Source of the DNA: Actinomycetota bacterium | GTDB taxonomy: Bacteria > Actinomycetota > Actinomycetes > Actinomycetales > Cellulomonadaceae | Length of the DNA stretch: 5,498 nucleotides | Direction of reading: 5' to 3' | Assembly (NCBI GenBank): GCA_018898235.1 | Contig: JAHIJU010000112.1 | Span: 1-5,498 of the forward strand | Shown here: positions 1-5,498 of the stretch, piece by piece | Numbering within the stretch: the first letter of the stretch is position 1 | Layout of the letters: each line of letters begins with the position of its first letter | Position numbers and translations under genes: made by a program | Notes under the pieces: generated by a model | What the model was told of the DNA's origin: nothing | The model's database searches: none | The model's input: the letters and a program-made list of their open reading frames with translations, nothing else

Positions 1-1386
1 CACGGCGTCCAGCTCGAACTCGAGCCAGTCACCCGGGTGCAGGTCGACCGCCAGCTCTTCCTGGGGAGTGTAGGGACGGCCGTCGTTCTGCTCGAACGGG
101 TTGTCCGGGTGCGGCCCCTGACCGGCCCAGACGATGGCGACCGGTTCCTCGGCGCGCAGGACCGGATGTGCGTCGTCACGCGCCGCCCCGAACGAGGTAC
201 CGGCACCGCGGAAGCCGAAGCCCCAGGCGGGCAGCACGGCGGGCGCGCGGCCGAGGACGGCGCGCACGACGTCGGGCCGGTGCTCGGCCTCGTCGTACGG
301 CAGGGCGGCGAGCAGATCCTCCAGCACCCGCCAGGCCTCGTCCGGTCCCAGCCGCGGTGTGCCGTCGGAGCTGGCGAGGAAGGCGTCCCAGCCGTCGGGG
401 GCCGGGACCGAGACGGGCGAGGTGCGGGTGTCGACCTTCTTCCAGGTCCACAGGTTCCAGCCGATCTCGTGGCGTTCGTAGAGCCGGGCCGCGGTGTAGA
501 GCCACTCGAGGGTGTTCTCCCCGCCCTCGCCCATGGAGAGCGGCAGGCCGAGCCGGTCGCGCAACCGCAGGAAGCGTTCGATCCCGGCCGTGTCGGGGGC
601 CGACCAGTAGCGGTGGAACTGCACGCAGGAGTTGGGGTCCCACACCCGGTCGAAGATGTCGACGTTGGTCGCCCAGTGCGTGCCCTCGTAGACGAGCAGG
701 TGGTCGGGGTCGACCCGGCGGATCGCGGCGGTGAGGTCCTGGTAGAGCTGCACGAGGTCGTCGGCGTAGGTGTGCTGACAGTCGTTGGGGAGCGGTTCGT
801 TGAGCAGGTCGTAGCCGAGCACGGCCGGTTCGTGGGCGTACCGGGTCGCCAGGTCGGTCCACAGCCGCACCGTGAGCGCGCGGTACCGGGCGTCCATGAA
901 CAGCTCGGGCAGCCCGCGCGGCGAGTCGTCGATGTTGGTGCCGGTCTGCCCGCCGGGGGCGCCGTGCAGGTCGAGCAGCACCCGCAGACCCGCCTCGGCC
1001 GCCCAGCCGATGACCCGGTCGAGCAGCCGGTAGCCGGCCTCGATCGGTTCCCCCGCGTCGTCCTGGACGATGCGGGCGTTGATCGGCACGCGGACGTGGT
1101 CGAACCCCGCGGCGGCGATGGCGGCCACATCGGCGTGCGTGACGAAGGCATCCCGGTACCGGGGCCAGAACTCCTCGTTGCGCGCTTTCCCGACCAGCCG
1201 GGTCACGAGGGCCTCGATCTGCCGGGGCGACGAGGCGTGGTCGCCGAGCCGCCACATGTAGCCCTCGGGGAGCAGCCACCCGCCCAGCGCGACGCCCCGG
1301 AGCAGGAGCTCGCCGCTGCCGTCGGCCAACCGCCCGTCGCGGGCGTGCACGAAGGTGGCGGTCGGACTCGTCGAGCTGCTGGTCAC
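1..1386 (-). CDS. GH5-type (cellulase-family) glycoside hydrolase, partial: C-terminus beyond window
   Basis: Probable retaining beta-glycosidase with a (beta/alpha)8 barrel, acting on a beta-glucan or related oligosaccharide. 462 codons are open to the window edge with no stop. GH5 landmarks occur in order: RGVALGGW (30-37), HVRVP with Arg99, LLDLHGAPGG (His141), the acid/base in LLNEP (Glu197), His258-x-Tyr260, the nucleophile in MGEGGENT (Glu287) and WNLWTWKK (Trp313). All catalytic positions expected for the clan are present. The N-terminus (MTSSSTSPTATF) lacks a hydrophobic signal, so the enzyme is inferred to be cytoplasmic and to cleave imported sugar. A region after about residue 325 continues past the barrel and may be an accessory beta-domain; its fold is not recognised. 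The start is GTG, 26 nt after the permease stop, with AGGAGA 5 nt upstream; the overlapping ATG at 1388 runs straight into TGA. Family assignment is strong, but substrate (cellobiose, laminari-oligosaccharide, other) is undetermined. Confidence 0.9.
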   Translation of the reverse strand, partial: MTSSSTSPTATFVHARDGRLADGSGELLLRGVALGGWLLPEGYMWRLGDHASSPRQIEALVTRLVGKARNEEFWPRYRDAFVTHADVAAIAAAGFDHVRVPINARIVQDDAGEPIEAGYRLLDRVIGWAAEAGLRVLLDLHGAPGGQTGTNIDDSPRGLPELFMDARYRALTVRLWTDLATRYAHEPAVLGYDLLNEPLPNDCQHTYADDLVQLYQDLTAAIRRVDPDHLLVYEGTHWATNVDIFDRVWDPNSCVQFHRYWSAPDTAGIERFLRLRDRLGLPLSMGEGGENTLEWLYTAARLYERHEIGWNLWTWKKVDTRTSPVSVPAPDGWDAFLASSDGTPRLGPDEAWRVLEDLLAALPYDEAEHRPDVVRAVLGRAPAVLPAWGFGFRGAGTSFGAARDDAHPVLRAEEPVAIVWAGQGPHPDNPFEQNDGRPYTPQEELAVDLHPGDWLEFELDAV

Positions 1387-1391
1387 ATGCG

Positions 1392-1397
1392 TCTCCT
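1392..1397 (-). promoter_or_regulatory. Ribosome binding site deciding the GTG start of the GH5 gene
   Basis: AGGAGA on the minus strand lies 5 nt before GTG 1386 and 2-3 nt before an overlapping ATG at 1388. The ATG is followed directly by TGA, so only the GTG opens the long hydrolase frame. Confidence 0.75.
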
Positions 1398-1412
1398 GGT
1401 TCACCGGATCGT

Positions 1413-2321
1413 TCACTTCAGGCCCGAGAGCGCGAAGCCCTGCACGATGTGTCGCTGGAAGATGACGAACACGATGAGCACCGGGACCACCATGAGCGCC
1501 GCGGCCGCCATCTGCAGCGAGGGGTTGGTGGCGACCTGCTGGTTGAGCAGGGCGATACCGACGGACAGCGTGTAGAGGTTCTGATCGCTCGCGATGATCA
1601 GCGGCCACAGGAAGCTGTTCCACCCGGTGATGAAGGTGAGCACCACCTGGACGGCCAGGATCGGCCGGCTCATCGGCAGCACGATCCGTGCGAACACGCG
1701 TGCCTCACCGGCACCGTCGATCCGGGCGGCCTCGAGGATCTCGGTCGGGATCGTCGTCATGAACTGCCGGAACAGGAACACCCCGAAGGCGCTCACCAAC
1801 GTCGGCAGCGCGATCCCGAGCAGGGTGTTCGTCAGCCCCAGCCCGTTGAGGATGAGGTAGGTCGGGATCATCGTGACCTGGACCGGGATCATCATGGTCG
1901 CCAGCACCAGGAAGAAGATCGCCTCCTTGCCGCGGAACTCGAACTTGGCGAACCCGTACCCGGCCATCGCCATGAGGACGAGCCCGATCATGCTGATGAG
2001 CACGACGGCCAGGGTGTTGACCAGGTACCGGCCGAAGTCGAGCTCGGAGAACAGCGTCCCGAAGTACTCCAGCGTCACGTGCTGCGGCAGCACGTGCGGG
2101 GGGTAGGCCACCGATTCGCTGCGGGGTTTGACCGAGGACAGGATCATCCAGGCGAACGGGAACGCGGTGGCCACCGCGCCGAGGGTGACGAGCACGCCGA
2201 CGACGAGGGTGCTGCGCGCCGGGCGTCGCCGCGCGGTCGTGGGGACCGGGCGCCGGGTGGATACGGGGCGAGTGGGCACAGGTCGGGCGGGGACGGGGCG
2301 CGGGGCCTCAGAGGTCGACAT
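1413..2321 (-). CDS. CUT1-family sugar ABC transporter permease, MalG type
   Basis: Inner-membrane permease subunit of a carbohydrate importer, 302 aa, pairing with the upstream MalF-type subunit. About six hydrophobic segments are visible, starting near residues 38-61 and 100-122 and ending near 272-288. The cytoplasmic EAA loop that docks the ATPase is intact: E197-A-A, D202-G203, then I213-V-L-P216. The C-terminus (QRHIVQGFALSGLK) is typical of MalG-like proteins. An odd feature is a Pro/Arg-rich N-terminal extension of about 37 residues before the first helix, with four RPV(P/S)-type repeats. The start lies inside the 3' end of the preceding permease (14-nt overlap) with AGGAGG 4 nt upstream, which suggests translational coupling. 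Family confidence is very high; the transported sugar cannot be read from the permease. Confidence 0.95.
   Translation of the reverse strand: MSTSEAPRPVPARPVPTRPVSTRRPVPTTARRRPARSTLVVGVLVTLGAVATAFPFAWMILSSVKPRSESVAYPPHVLPQHVTLEYFGTLFSELDFGRYLVNTLAVVLISMIGLVLMAMAGYGFAKFEFRGKEAIFFLVLATMMIPVQVTMIPTYLILNGLGLTNTLLGIALPTLVSAFGVFLFRQFMTTIPTEILEAARIDGAGEARVFARIVLPMSRPILAVQVVLTFITGWNSFLWPLIIASDQNLYTLSVGIALLNQQVATNPSLQMAAAALMVVPVLIVFVIFQRHIVQGFALSGLK
2238..2300 (-). repeat. Codon-level repeat encoding RPV(P/S) units in the MalG N-terminus
   Basis: Residues 8-28 of the MalG-type permease contain four short units, RPVPA, RPVPT, RPVST and RPVPT, the first three spaced 5 residues apart and the last 6. The DNA is a degenerate GC-rich repeat of about 15 nt. 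It lies before the first membrane helix, so it should face the cytoplasm. Such segments expand and contract easily; no function is evident. Confidence 0.6.
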
Positions 2322-3186
2322 CGGCCCTCCTGGTCCGCAGCTGCACGAGCGTGACCGCGGCGATGATGACGAAGAGGACCACGGACCCTGCCGAGGCGTA
2401 CCCGAACCGGGCGCCGGAGAAGCCCTCCTGGAACAGGAACAGCGACACGCTGGTGGACGACCCCAGCGGCCCGCCCTTGGTGAGCACGAACGCCTCGTCG
2501 AAGAACTGCAACCAGGCGATGACGGTGGTCACGGTGACGAAGAAGATCGCGAACCGCAGCAGCGGCAGCACGATCGACCAGGTGGTCCGCAGCCGTGAGG
2601 CACCGTCGAGGGCGGCGGCCTCCAGGTACTCGCGCGGCACCCCCTGCAGCGCGGCCAGGAAGATGATGATGTTGAGCCCGGTGCCCCGCCAGATCGCGAC
2701 CGCCGCCACCGAGACCTTGACCACCGCGGGGTTCGAGAGCCACTGCACGGGCGGCAGCCCGACCAGCGAGAGCAGGTAGTTGAACAGCCCGAACTGGCTG
2801 TTGTAGAGGTAGCCCCAGACCAGCGCGATCGCGACGATCCCGGTGATGGCGGGCAGGAAGTAGAACGAGCGCAGCGCCCGGAAGAACCGGCTGTCGGTGT
2901 GGTTGAGCGCGAGGGCCGCCACCAGGGACAGCGCGACGACGGACGGCACCCCGAGCAGCACGTAGAACGCGGTGTTCCCCAGCGCCTGCCAGAACGAGGG
3001 GTCGGCGAACAGCGCCTGGTAGTTGGTGGTGCCGATGAAGGAGACCCGCGACAGATCGCCCAGACCGGCGGCGTCCATATCGGTCGCGCTCACCAGCAGG
3101 GCCACCAGGATCGGCAGCACGCCGAAGGCGATGAGCAGCAGGCTGGCGGGGCCGACCAGCAGGTACGGCGTGGCACGGGGTTTCAT
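2308..3186 (-). CDS. CUT1-family sugar ABC transporter permease, MalF type
   Basis: Membrane subunit of 292 aa of the same importer. The first helix (about 8-33) is followed by an external loop containing the NYQALFADPSFWQAL segment characteristic of MalF/UgpA-like permeases, and further helices follow near 72-94, 108-128, 155-180, 212-232 and 264-283. The EAA loop is complete: E189-A-A, D194-G195, then I205-V-L-P208. Length and topology suit the short MalF-like permeases of Gram-positive bacteria, which lack the large periplasmic P2 loop of E. coli MalF. The frame is open further upstream, but ATG at 3186 was chosen because it has AAGGA 6 nt upstream and yields a standard N-terminus (MKPRATPYLLVGPA); a longer version would read through the intergenic hairpin. 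Confidence 0.95.
   Translation of the reverse strand: MKPRATPYLLVGPASLLLIAFGVLPILVALLVSATDMDAAGLGDLSRVSFIGTTNYQALFADPSFWQALGNTAFYVLLGVPSVVALSLVAALALNHTDSRFFRALRSFYFLPAITGIVAIALVWGYLYNSQFGLFNYLLSLVGLPPVQWLSNPAVVKVSVAAVAIWRGTGLNIIIFLAALQGVPREYLEAAALDGASRLRTTWSIVLPLLRFAIFFVTVTTVIAWLQFFDEAFVLTKGGPLGSSTSVSLFLFQEGFSGARFGYASAGSVVLFVIIAAVTLVQLRTRRADVDL
2326..2331 (-). promoter_or_regulatory. Ribosome binding site of MalG-type permease, inside the preceding gene
   Basis: AGGAGG on the minus strand, 4 nt before ATG 2321, lies within the last codons of the MalF-type permease. It fixes the start of the second permease and supports the 14-nt overlap and translational coupling. Confidence 0.8.
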
Positions 3187-3203
3187 GGGGGTTCCTTCCA
3201 GGG

Positions 3204-3248
3204 CGTTCCGGCGGCGGCGCTCGCGGGGGGTGCGCCGCCGCCGGAACG
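3204..3248 (-). repeat. Strong intercistronic stem-loop between binding-protein and permease genes
   Basis: Arms 3204-3220 and 3232-3248 form 17 perfect base pairs (CGTTCCGGCGGCGGCGC against its complement) around an 11-nt loop. The stem begins 11 nt after the binding-protein stop codon and ends shortly before the permease ribosome binding site. No T-run follows on the minus strand, so it is not a classical intrinsic terminator. In related sugar operons such hairpins protect the 3' end of the binding-protein mRNA or partly attenuate transcription, giving more binding protein than permease; that role is inferred here. Confidence 0.8.
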
Positions 3249-3259
3249 GTCCGTGGGGC

Positions 3260-4522
3260 TCAGTTGACCGACTGGCCCTTGGTCGCGCTCTCGAGCGTGG
3301 CGAGGGCCGTGGCCTTGTCGGTCCCCTGCAGCGCGATCGAGTTGAGCGCGTCGAGCAGCGCCTTGCCCGTGCCACCGTCCCAGTTCGGGACCAGCGGCAG
3401 GATCTTGGCGCTCGCGAGGGACGCCGCGTAGACCTTGACCAGCTGGTCGGAGGTCAGGCTTGAGTCGGACAGCGCCTCGGTCACCGTCGGCAGGTCGCCG
3501 TTGATCGAGTACCAGGACAGCTGGGTGTCCTTCTGGGCGAGGAAGTCCAGCAGCTTCAGCGCGGCGTCCTTGTGCTCGGTCTTGCCCCAGACGCCGAGGT
3601 TCGATCCGGCGAGCAGGGCGGTGCTGGTGGTCGCCTCGGGGAGCTGGGCCACGGCCCACTTGCCGTCGAGGTCGGGGGCGGCCTCCTTGATGGCGGCGGC
3701 GAGGTACGGGCCGGAGACGACCATCGGCGTGCTGCCGGACACGAAGCCCTGGGTCTGGTCGAAGTCGGAGGCGGTCGGAACGGACCCGTCGGCGTACAGC
3801 CCGGTGTAGAGGTCGACGGCCTTGCCGAAGGCGTCGGTGCCGAAGTCGACAGCGCCGGACGAGTCGACGATGTCACCGCCGTACGCCCAGGTCATCTGCA
3901 CGGGCAGGGCGCTGTCCCACTGCGGGATGTAGTAGCCGTACTGGCCGGTGCCGCGCCCGGCGAGCTTCTTGGCGTCGGTGCGCAGCTGGTCCCAGGTGGC
4001 CGGCGGCTGGCTGATGCCCGCGGCGGTCAGGATGTCGGAGCGGTAGAACAGGACCCGCGTGTCGGAGATCCACGGGACGGAGACGACCTTGCCGCCCACC
4101 GCGGTCGCGTCACCGGCGATCCCGGGCAGGAACCGGCTGGACGCCAGGTTCGGGTAGTCGGCGAGGGCCGCCTGGTCGAGGGTCATGAGGGCGCCGGTGT
4201 CGGCGAAGGTGCGCAGCTTGGACAGGCCGATCTGCAGCACGTCGGGCCCGTCGCCCGACGCCACGGCGGTGGTCATCTTCTGGTCGATGGAGTCCCAGGG
4301 GATCGCGACCGTCTTGACCTGGATCCCGGTGTCCTTGGTGAAGGGGGCGACCAGCTCGTCGAACTTCTTCGCGCTGTCGCCCATCACCCAGACGGTGACG
4401 GGGCCGCTGGCGGCGGCGCTCGAGCCCGACCCGCTCGAGGTGGTCGACGTGCAGCCTGCCAGGGCAAGGGCTGCGACGATCGCGGCGGGTACGAGAGCTC
4501 GCCGTCGGAGGTTGTACGTCAT
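3260..4522 (-). CDS. Extracellular sugar-binding lipoprotein of ABC importer (family 1 SBP)
   Basis: Lipoprotein of 420 aa that captures the sugar outside the membrane and delivers it to the two permeases encoded downstream. The N-terminus has the tripartite lipoprotein signal: MTYNLRRR, a hydrophobic stretch, then the lipobox LAGC with Cys24 as the lipidated residue, followed by a Ser/Thr/Gly-rich linker to about residue 40. The mature part begins PVTVWVMGDSAKKFDELVAPF and contains the GPDVLQIG segment (92-99) and the PWISDTRVLFYRSDIL segment (150-165) typical of MalE-like (COG1653) proteins. Trp45, Trp76, Trp151, Trp212 and Trp381 are candidates for stacking against sugar rings. The frame is open to an ATG at 4648, but ATG 4522 is preferred because it gives the signal peptide immediately and has AAGGGA 6 nt upstream. 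First gene of the operon; the ligand is unknown, inferred to be the substrate of the linked GH5 enzyme. Confidence 0.95.
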   Translation of the reverse strand: MTYNLRRRALVPAAIVAALALAGCTSTTSSGSGSSAAASGPVTVWVMGDSAKKFDELVAPFTKDTGIQVKTVAIPWDSIDQKMTTAVASGDGPDVLQIGLSKLRTFADTGALMTLDQAALADYPNLASSRFLPGIAGDATAVGGKVVSVPWISDTRVLFYRSDILTAAGISQPPATWDQLRTDAKKLAGRGTGQYGYYIPQWDSALPVQMTWAYGGDIVDSSGAVDFGTDAFGKAVDLYTGLYADGSVPTASDFDQTQGFVSGSTPMVVSGPYLAAAIKEAAPDLDGKWAVAQLPEATTSTALLAGSNLGVWGKTEHKDAALKLLDFLAQKDTQLSWYSINGDLPTVTEALSDSSLTSDQLVKVYAASLASAKILPLVPNWDGGTGKALLDALNSIALQGTDKATALATLESATKGQSVN

Positions 4523-4528
4523 GGAGGT

Positions 4529-4534
4529 TCCCTT
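4529..4534 (-). promoter_or_regulatory. Ribosome binding site deciding the start of the sugar-binding lipoprotein
   Basis: AAGGGA on the minus strand, 6 nt before ATG 4522, supports the start that places the lipoprotein signal at the N-terminus rather than the in-frame ATG at 4648. Confidence 0.65.
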
Positions 4535-4649
4535 TCGCGTGGGTGCGCCGTTGCGCCACACCTGCGGGCGGCGAGTGTCTCCCGCCTGATCCGGAGGTGC
4601 ATGCCGCGTCCCCGTATCCGCCCCGCTGACGGACGAGAGGTGCGCCATG

Positions 4650-4688
4650 CACTTAGTACACGCCTTAGCCTAAGGCTCGACGTAAGTG
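4650..4688. promoter_or_regulatory. Nested palindromic operator candidate over the sugar operon promoter
   Basis: The core GCCTTAGCCTAAGGC (4662-4676) is a perfect 7-1-7 palindrome centred on 4669. Outer arms CACTTA (4650-4655) and TAAGTG (4683-4688) are exactly complementary and share the same centre. This creates four CTTAG-like half-sites: CTTAG starting at 4652 and 4664, CTAAG at 4670 and GTAAG at 4682, the members of each side being 12 nt apart. The inner 9 nt TTAGCCTAA equal the centre of the DtxR/IdeR consensus, but the flanks do not fit it. The odd central base differs from the CG-centred LacI operators usual for sugar operons. The binding protein is unknown. Confidence 0.6.
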
Positions 4689-4695
4689 GACGCAA
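4667..4695 (-). promoter_or_regulatory. Candidate sigma70-type promoter of the sugar uptake operon
   Basis: On the minus strand TTGCGT (4695-4690) is followed after exactly 17 nt by TAGGCT (4672-4667). This resembles the actinobacterial housekeeping pattern TTGACN-17-TAGRRT with two weak positions. Transcription would start near 4660. The -10 box lies inside the palindrome at 4662-4676, so a protein bound there would block the promoter. Predicted from sequence only. Confidence 0.5.
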
Positions 4696-4767
4696 GCCCT
4701 CGTCCCGCGCGATCTCGTGCGGTGCGTGCCCGATCTGGCCCCTGGGAGTGTCGAGAGGCACGGGCCT

Positions 4768-4783
4768 AGTTGACAGTTCAACT
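4768..4783. promoter_or_regulatory. Inverted repeat AGTTGA-N4-TCAACT over the -35 box, possible operator
   Basis: AGTTGA (4768-4773) and TCAACT (4778-4783) are perfect inverted repeats around CAGT, overlapping TTGACA. The TTGA-N4-TCAA layout resembles sites bound by MarR-type winged-helix repressors, often found with redox enzyme genes. No such regulator is in the window, so the assignment is inference. A chance 6-bp inverted repeat is possible. Confidence 0.45.
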
Positions 4784-4798
4784 TCTCTGGCCGACGAT
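4770..4798 (+). promoter_or_regulatory. Candidate promoter of the LLM oxidoreductase gene
   Basis: A perfect -35 hexamer TTGACA (4770-4775) is followed after 17 nt by GACGAT (4793-4798), which keeps only the A, A and T at positions 2, 5 and 6 of the -10 consensus. A start near 4805 would leave a leader of under 20 nt before ATG 4823, just enough for the AAGGAG site. The weak -10 keeps confidence moderate. Confidence 0.45.
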
Positions 4799-4822
4799 GG
4801 GGCCCGATCCCAAGGAGCTGTG

Positions 4823-5498
4823 ATGACCGATGTCGTGATGGGGCTGGACACCTTCGGCGACCTCCCCACCCAGGACGACGGCACCCTCGTCAGCCACGCG
4901 CGTGCCATCCGCCAGGTGGTCGACGAGGCCGTGCTCGCCGACCAGGTGGGCGTCGACGTGATCGCCGTCGGGGAGCACCACCGCCCCGACTACTCGGTGT
5001 CCGCGCCCGACGTCGTGCTCGCCGGGATCGCCGGCCGCACCTCGCGCATCCGGCTGGCCTCGGGCGTCACCGTGCTCAGCTCCGACGACCCGGTGCGGGT
5101 ATTCCAGCGCTTCGCCACCCTGGACGCCCTGTCGAACGGGCGGGCCGAGGTGATCCTCGGCCGCGGCTCGTTCACCGAGTCGTTCCCGCTGTTCGGCTAC
5201 GACCTGGCCGACTACGAGGTGCTGTTCGAGGAGAAGCTCGAGCTGTTCACCCGCCTGCTCGCCGAGAAGCCGGTCACCTGGACGGGGTCCACGCGCGCTG
5301 CGCTGCACGAGGCCGACGTCTACCCCAAGACCGCGCACGGGCTGCGCACCTGGGTCGGCGTCGGCGGTTCCCCGCAGTCCGTCGTGCGCACCGCGAAGCA
5401 CGGGCTGCCGCTCATGCTCGCCATCATCGGCGGCGAGCCCGACCGGTTCGCGCCCTACATCGACCTCTACCAGCGGGCCGCCGCCCAGCTCGGCACCA
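4823..5498 (+). CDS. LLM class flavin-dependent oxidoreductase, partial: C-terminus beyond window
   Basis: N-terminal 225 residues of a luciferase-like monooxygenase-fold protein, a TIM barrel that normally uses FMN or F420. Visible blocks are MGLDTFGD (6-13), GVDVIAVGEHHRPDYSVSAPDVVLA (43-67), RTSRIRLASGVTVLSSDDPVRVFQRFATLD (72-101), NGRAEVILGRGSFTESFPLFGYDL (105-128) and WVGVGGSPQSVVRTAKHGLPLMLAIIGG (177-204). This pattern recalls the Atu2307/SP_0267-like LLM subgroup, a set of proteins without a firm biochemical role; this is recognition from memory, not a search. Family members are about 340 aa, so roughly a third is missing. The start ATG has AAGGAG 5 nt upstream; a GTG directly before it is in frame but less likely. 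It is transcribed away from the sugar operon and carries its own promoter-like sequence, so a role in sugar use is not implied. Flavin oxidoreductase assignment is strong; the substrate is unknown. Confidence 0.92.
   Translation, partial: MTDVVMGLDTFGDLPTQDDGTLVSHARAIRQVVDEAVLADQVGVDVIAVGEHHRPDYSVSAPDVVLAGIAGRTSRIRLASGVTVLSSDDPVRVFQRFATLDALSNGRAEVILGRGSFTESFPLFGYDLADYEVLFEEKLELFTRLLAEKPVTWTGSTRAALHEADVYPKTAHGLRTWVGVGGSPQSVVRTAKHGLPLMLAIIGGEPDRFAPYIDLYQRAAAQLGT

Larger units (their letters stand above)
4523..4822. other. Divergent intergenic region between sugar operon and LLM oxidoreductase
   Basis: 300 nt without a convincing gene. The left part (4523 to about 4660) would be a leader of roughly 138 nt for the binding-protein mRNA; I see no recognisable riboswitch or leader peptide there, only a short direct repeat (GGTGCGCC at 4542-4549 and 4639-4646). 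The right part holds the two promoter candidates and two unrelated inverted repeats listed separately. The stretch around 4650-4695 is noticeably richer in A/T than the coding DNA, as expected for a promoter. Confidence 0.85.

Noticed and set aside
176..1279. 367-codon open frame on the minus strand in another frame of the GH5 gene
   Set aside because: It is Arg/Ala/Pro-rich without motifs; the true frame carries all GH5 catalytic residues and continues from the GTG start to the window edge.
37..1575. 512-codon open frame on the plus strand
   Set aside because: It lies opposite the GH5 gene and the end of the MalG-type permease. Its composition (rich in Arg, Gly, Val, Pro) has no recognisable motif and is typical of antisense frames in high-GC DNA.
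1449..2354. 301-codon open frame on the plus strand opposite the MalG-type permease
   Set aside because: The translation is dominated by His, Asp, Glu, Arg and Gln, the pattern produced by reading the opposite strand of a hydrophobic membrane protein; the permease frame has clear family motifs.
3204..3248. Reading the stem-loop as an intrinsic terminator ending a separate binding-protein transcript
   Set aside because: No T-run follows the stem on the transcribed strand and the permeases have no promoter-like sequence in the short gap, so a stabilising or attenuating role fits better.
4542..4646. Direct repeat GGTGCGCC at 4542-4549 and 4639-4646 in the leader
   Set aside because: Eight GC-rich bases repeated once about 100 nt apart is expected by chance at this base composition.
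4523..4648. 42-residue N-terminal extension of the binding protein starting at ATG 4648
   Set aside because: It would bury the lipoprotein signal peptide inside the protein; ATG 4522 has a ribosome binding site and starts the signal directly.
4778..5401. 207-codon open frame on the minus strand opposite the LLM oxidoreductase
   Set aside because: It is a shadow frame: the plus-strand frame shows continuous family motifs, while this one shows none.
1..5498. CRISPR array, tRNA/rRNA genes, insertion sequences or att sites
   Set aside because: No regularly spaced repeats, RNA-gene signatures, transposase motifs or terminal inverted repeats were seen; coding is near-continuous with uniform composition.

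Overview
The window reads as chromosomal DNA from a high-GC actinomycete. Coding regions use G/C at almost every third position, GTG appears as a start codon, Shine-Dalgarno sites are strong, and the lipoprotein signal is of actinobacterial type. The genus cannot be fixed from the sequence alone.

Layout: four genes lie head to tail on the minus strand and form one apparent operon, read from right to left. They are a lipoprotein sugar-binding protein (4522-3260), a MalF-type permease (3186-2308), a MalG-type permease (2321-1413) and a glycoside hydrolase of GH5 (cellulase-family) type (1386 to beyond the left edge). The two permease genes overlap by 14 nt and the hydrolase starts 26 nt after the second permease. 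The only sizeable gap, 73 nt between the binding protein and the first permease, holds a 17-bp perfect GC-rich stem-loop. On the plus strand, across a 300-nt divergent intergenic region, begins a luciferase-like (LLM class) flavin-dependent oxidoreductase (4823 to beyond the right edge).

Working model: the lipoprotein captures an oligosaccharide outside the membrane and the two permeases import it. The hydrolase has no visible signal peptide, so it probably degrades the sugar in the cytoplasm. No ATPase gene is present in the window, which fits actinobacterial CUT1 importers that borrow a shared MsiK-type ATPase encoded elsewhere. No regulator gene is visible either.

The most interesting non-coding signal is in the divergent region. 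A nested symmetric element (4650-4688: a 15-nt perfect palindrome plus 6-nt outer arms with the same centre) overlaps the predicted -10 box of the sugar operon. A separate, unrelated 16-bp inverted repeat (4768-4783) overlaps the TTGACA box in front of the oxidoreductase. The two transcription units therefore look separately controlled. The rest of the window is an ordinary sugar-uptake locus; I see no CRISPR array, RNA gene, insertion sequence or clearly novel enzyme system.
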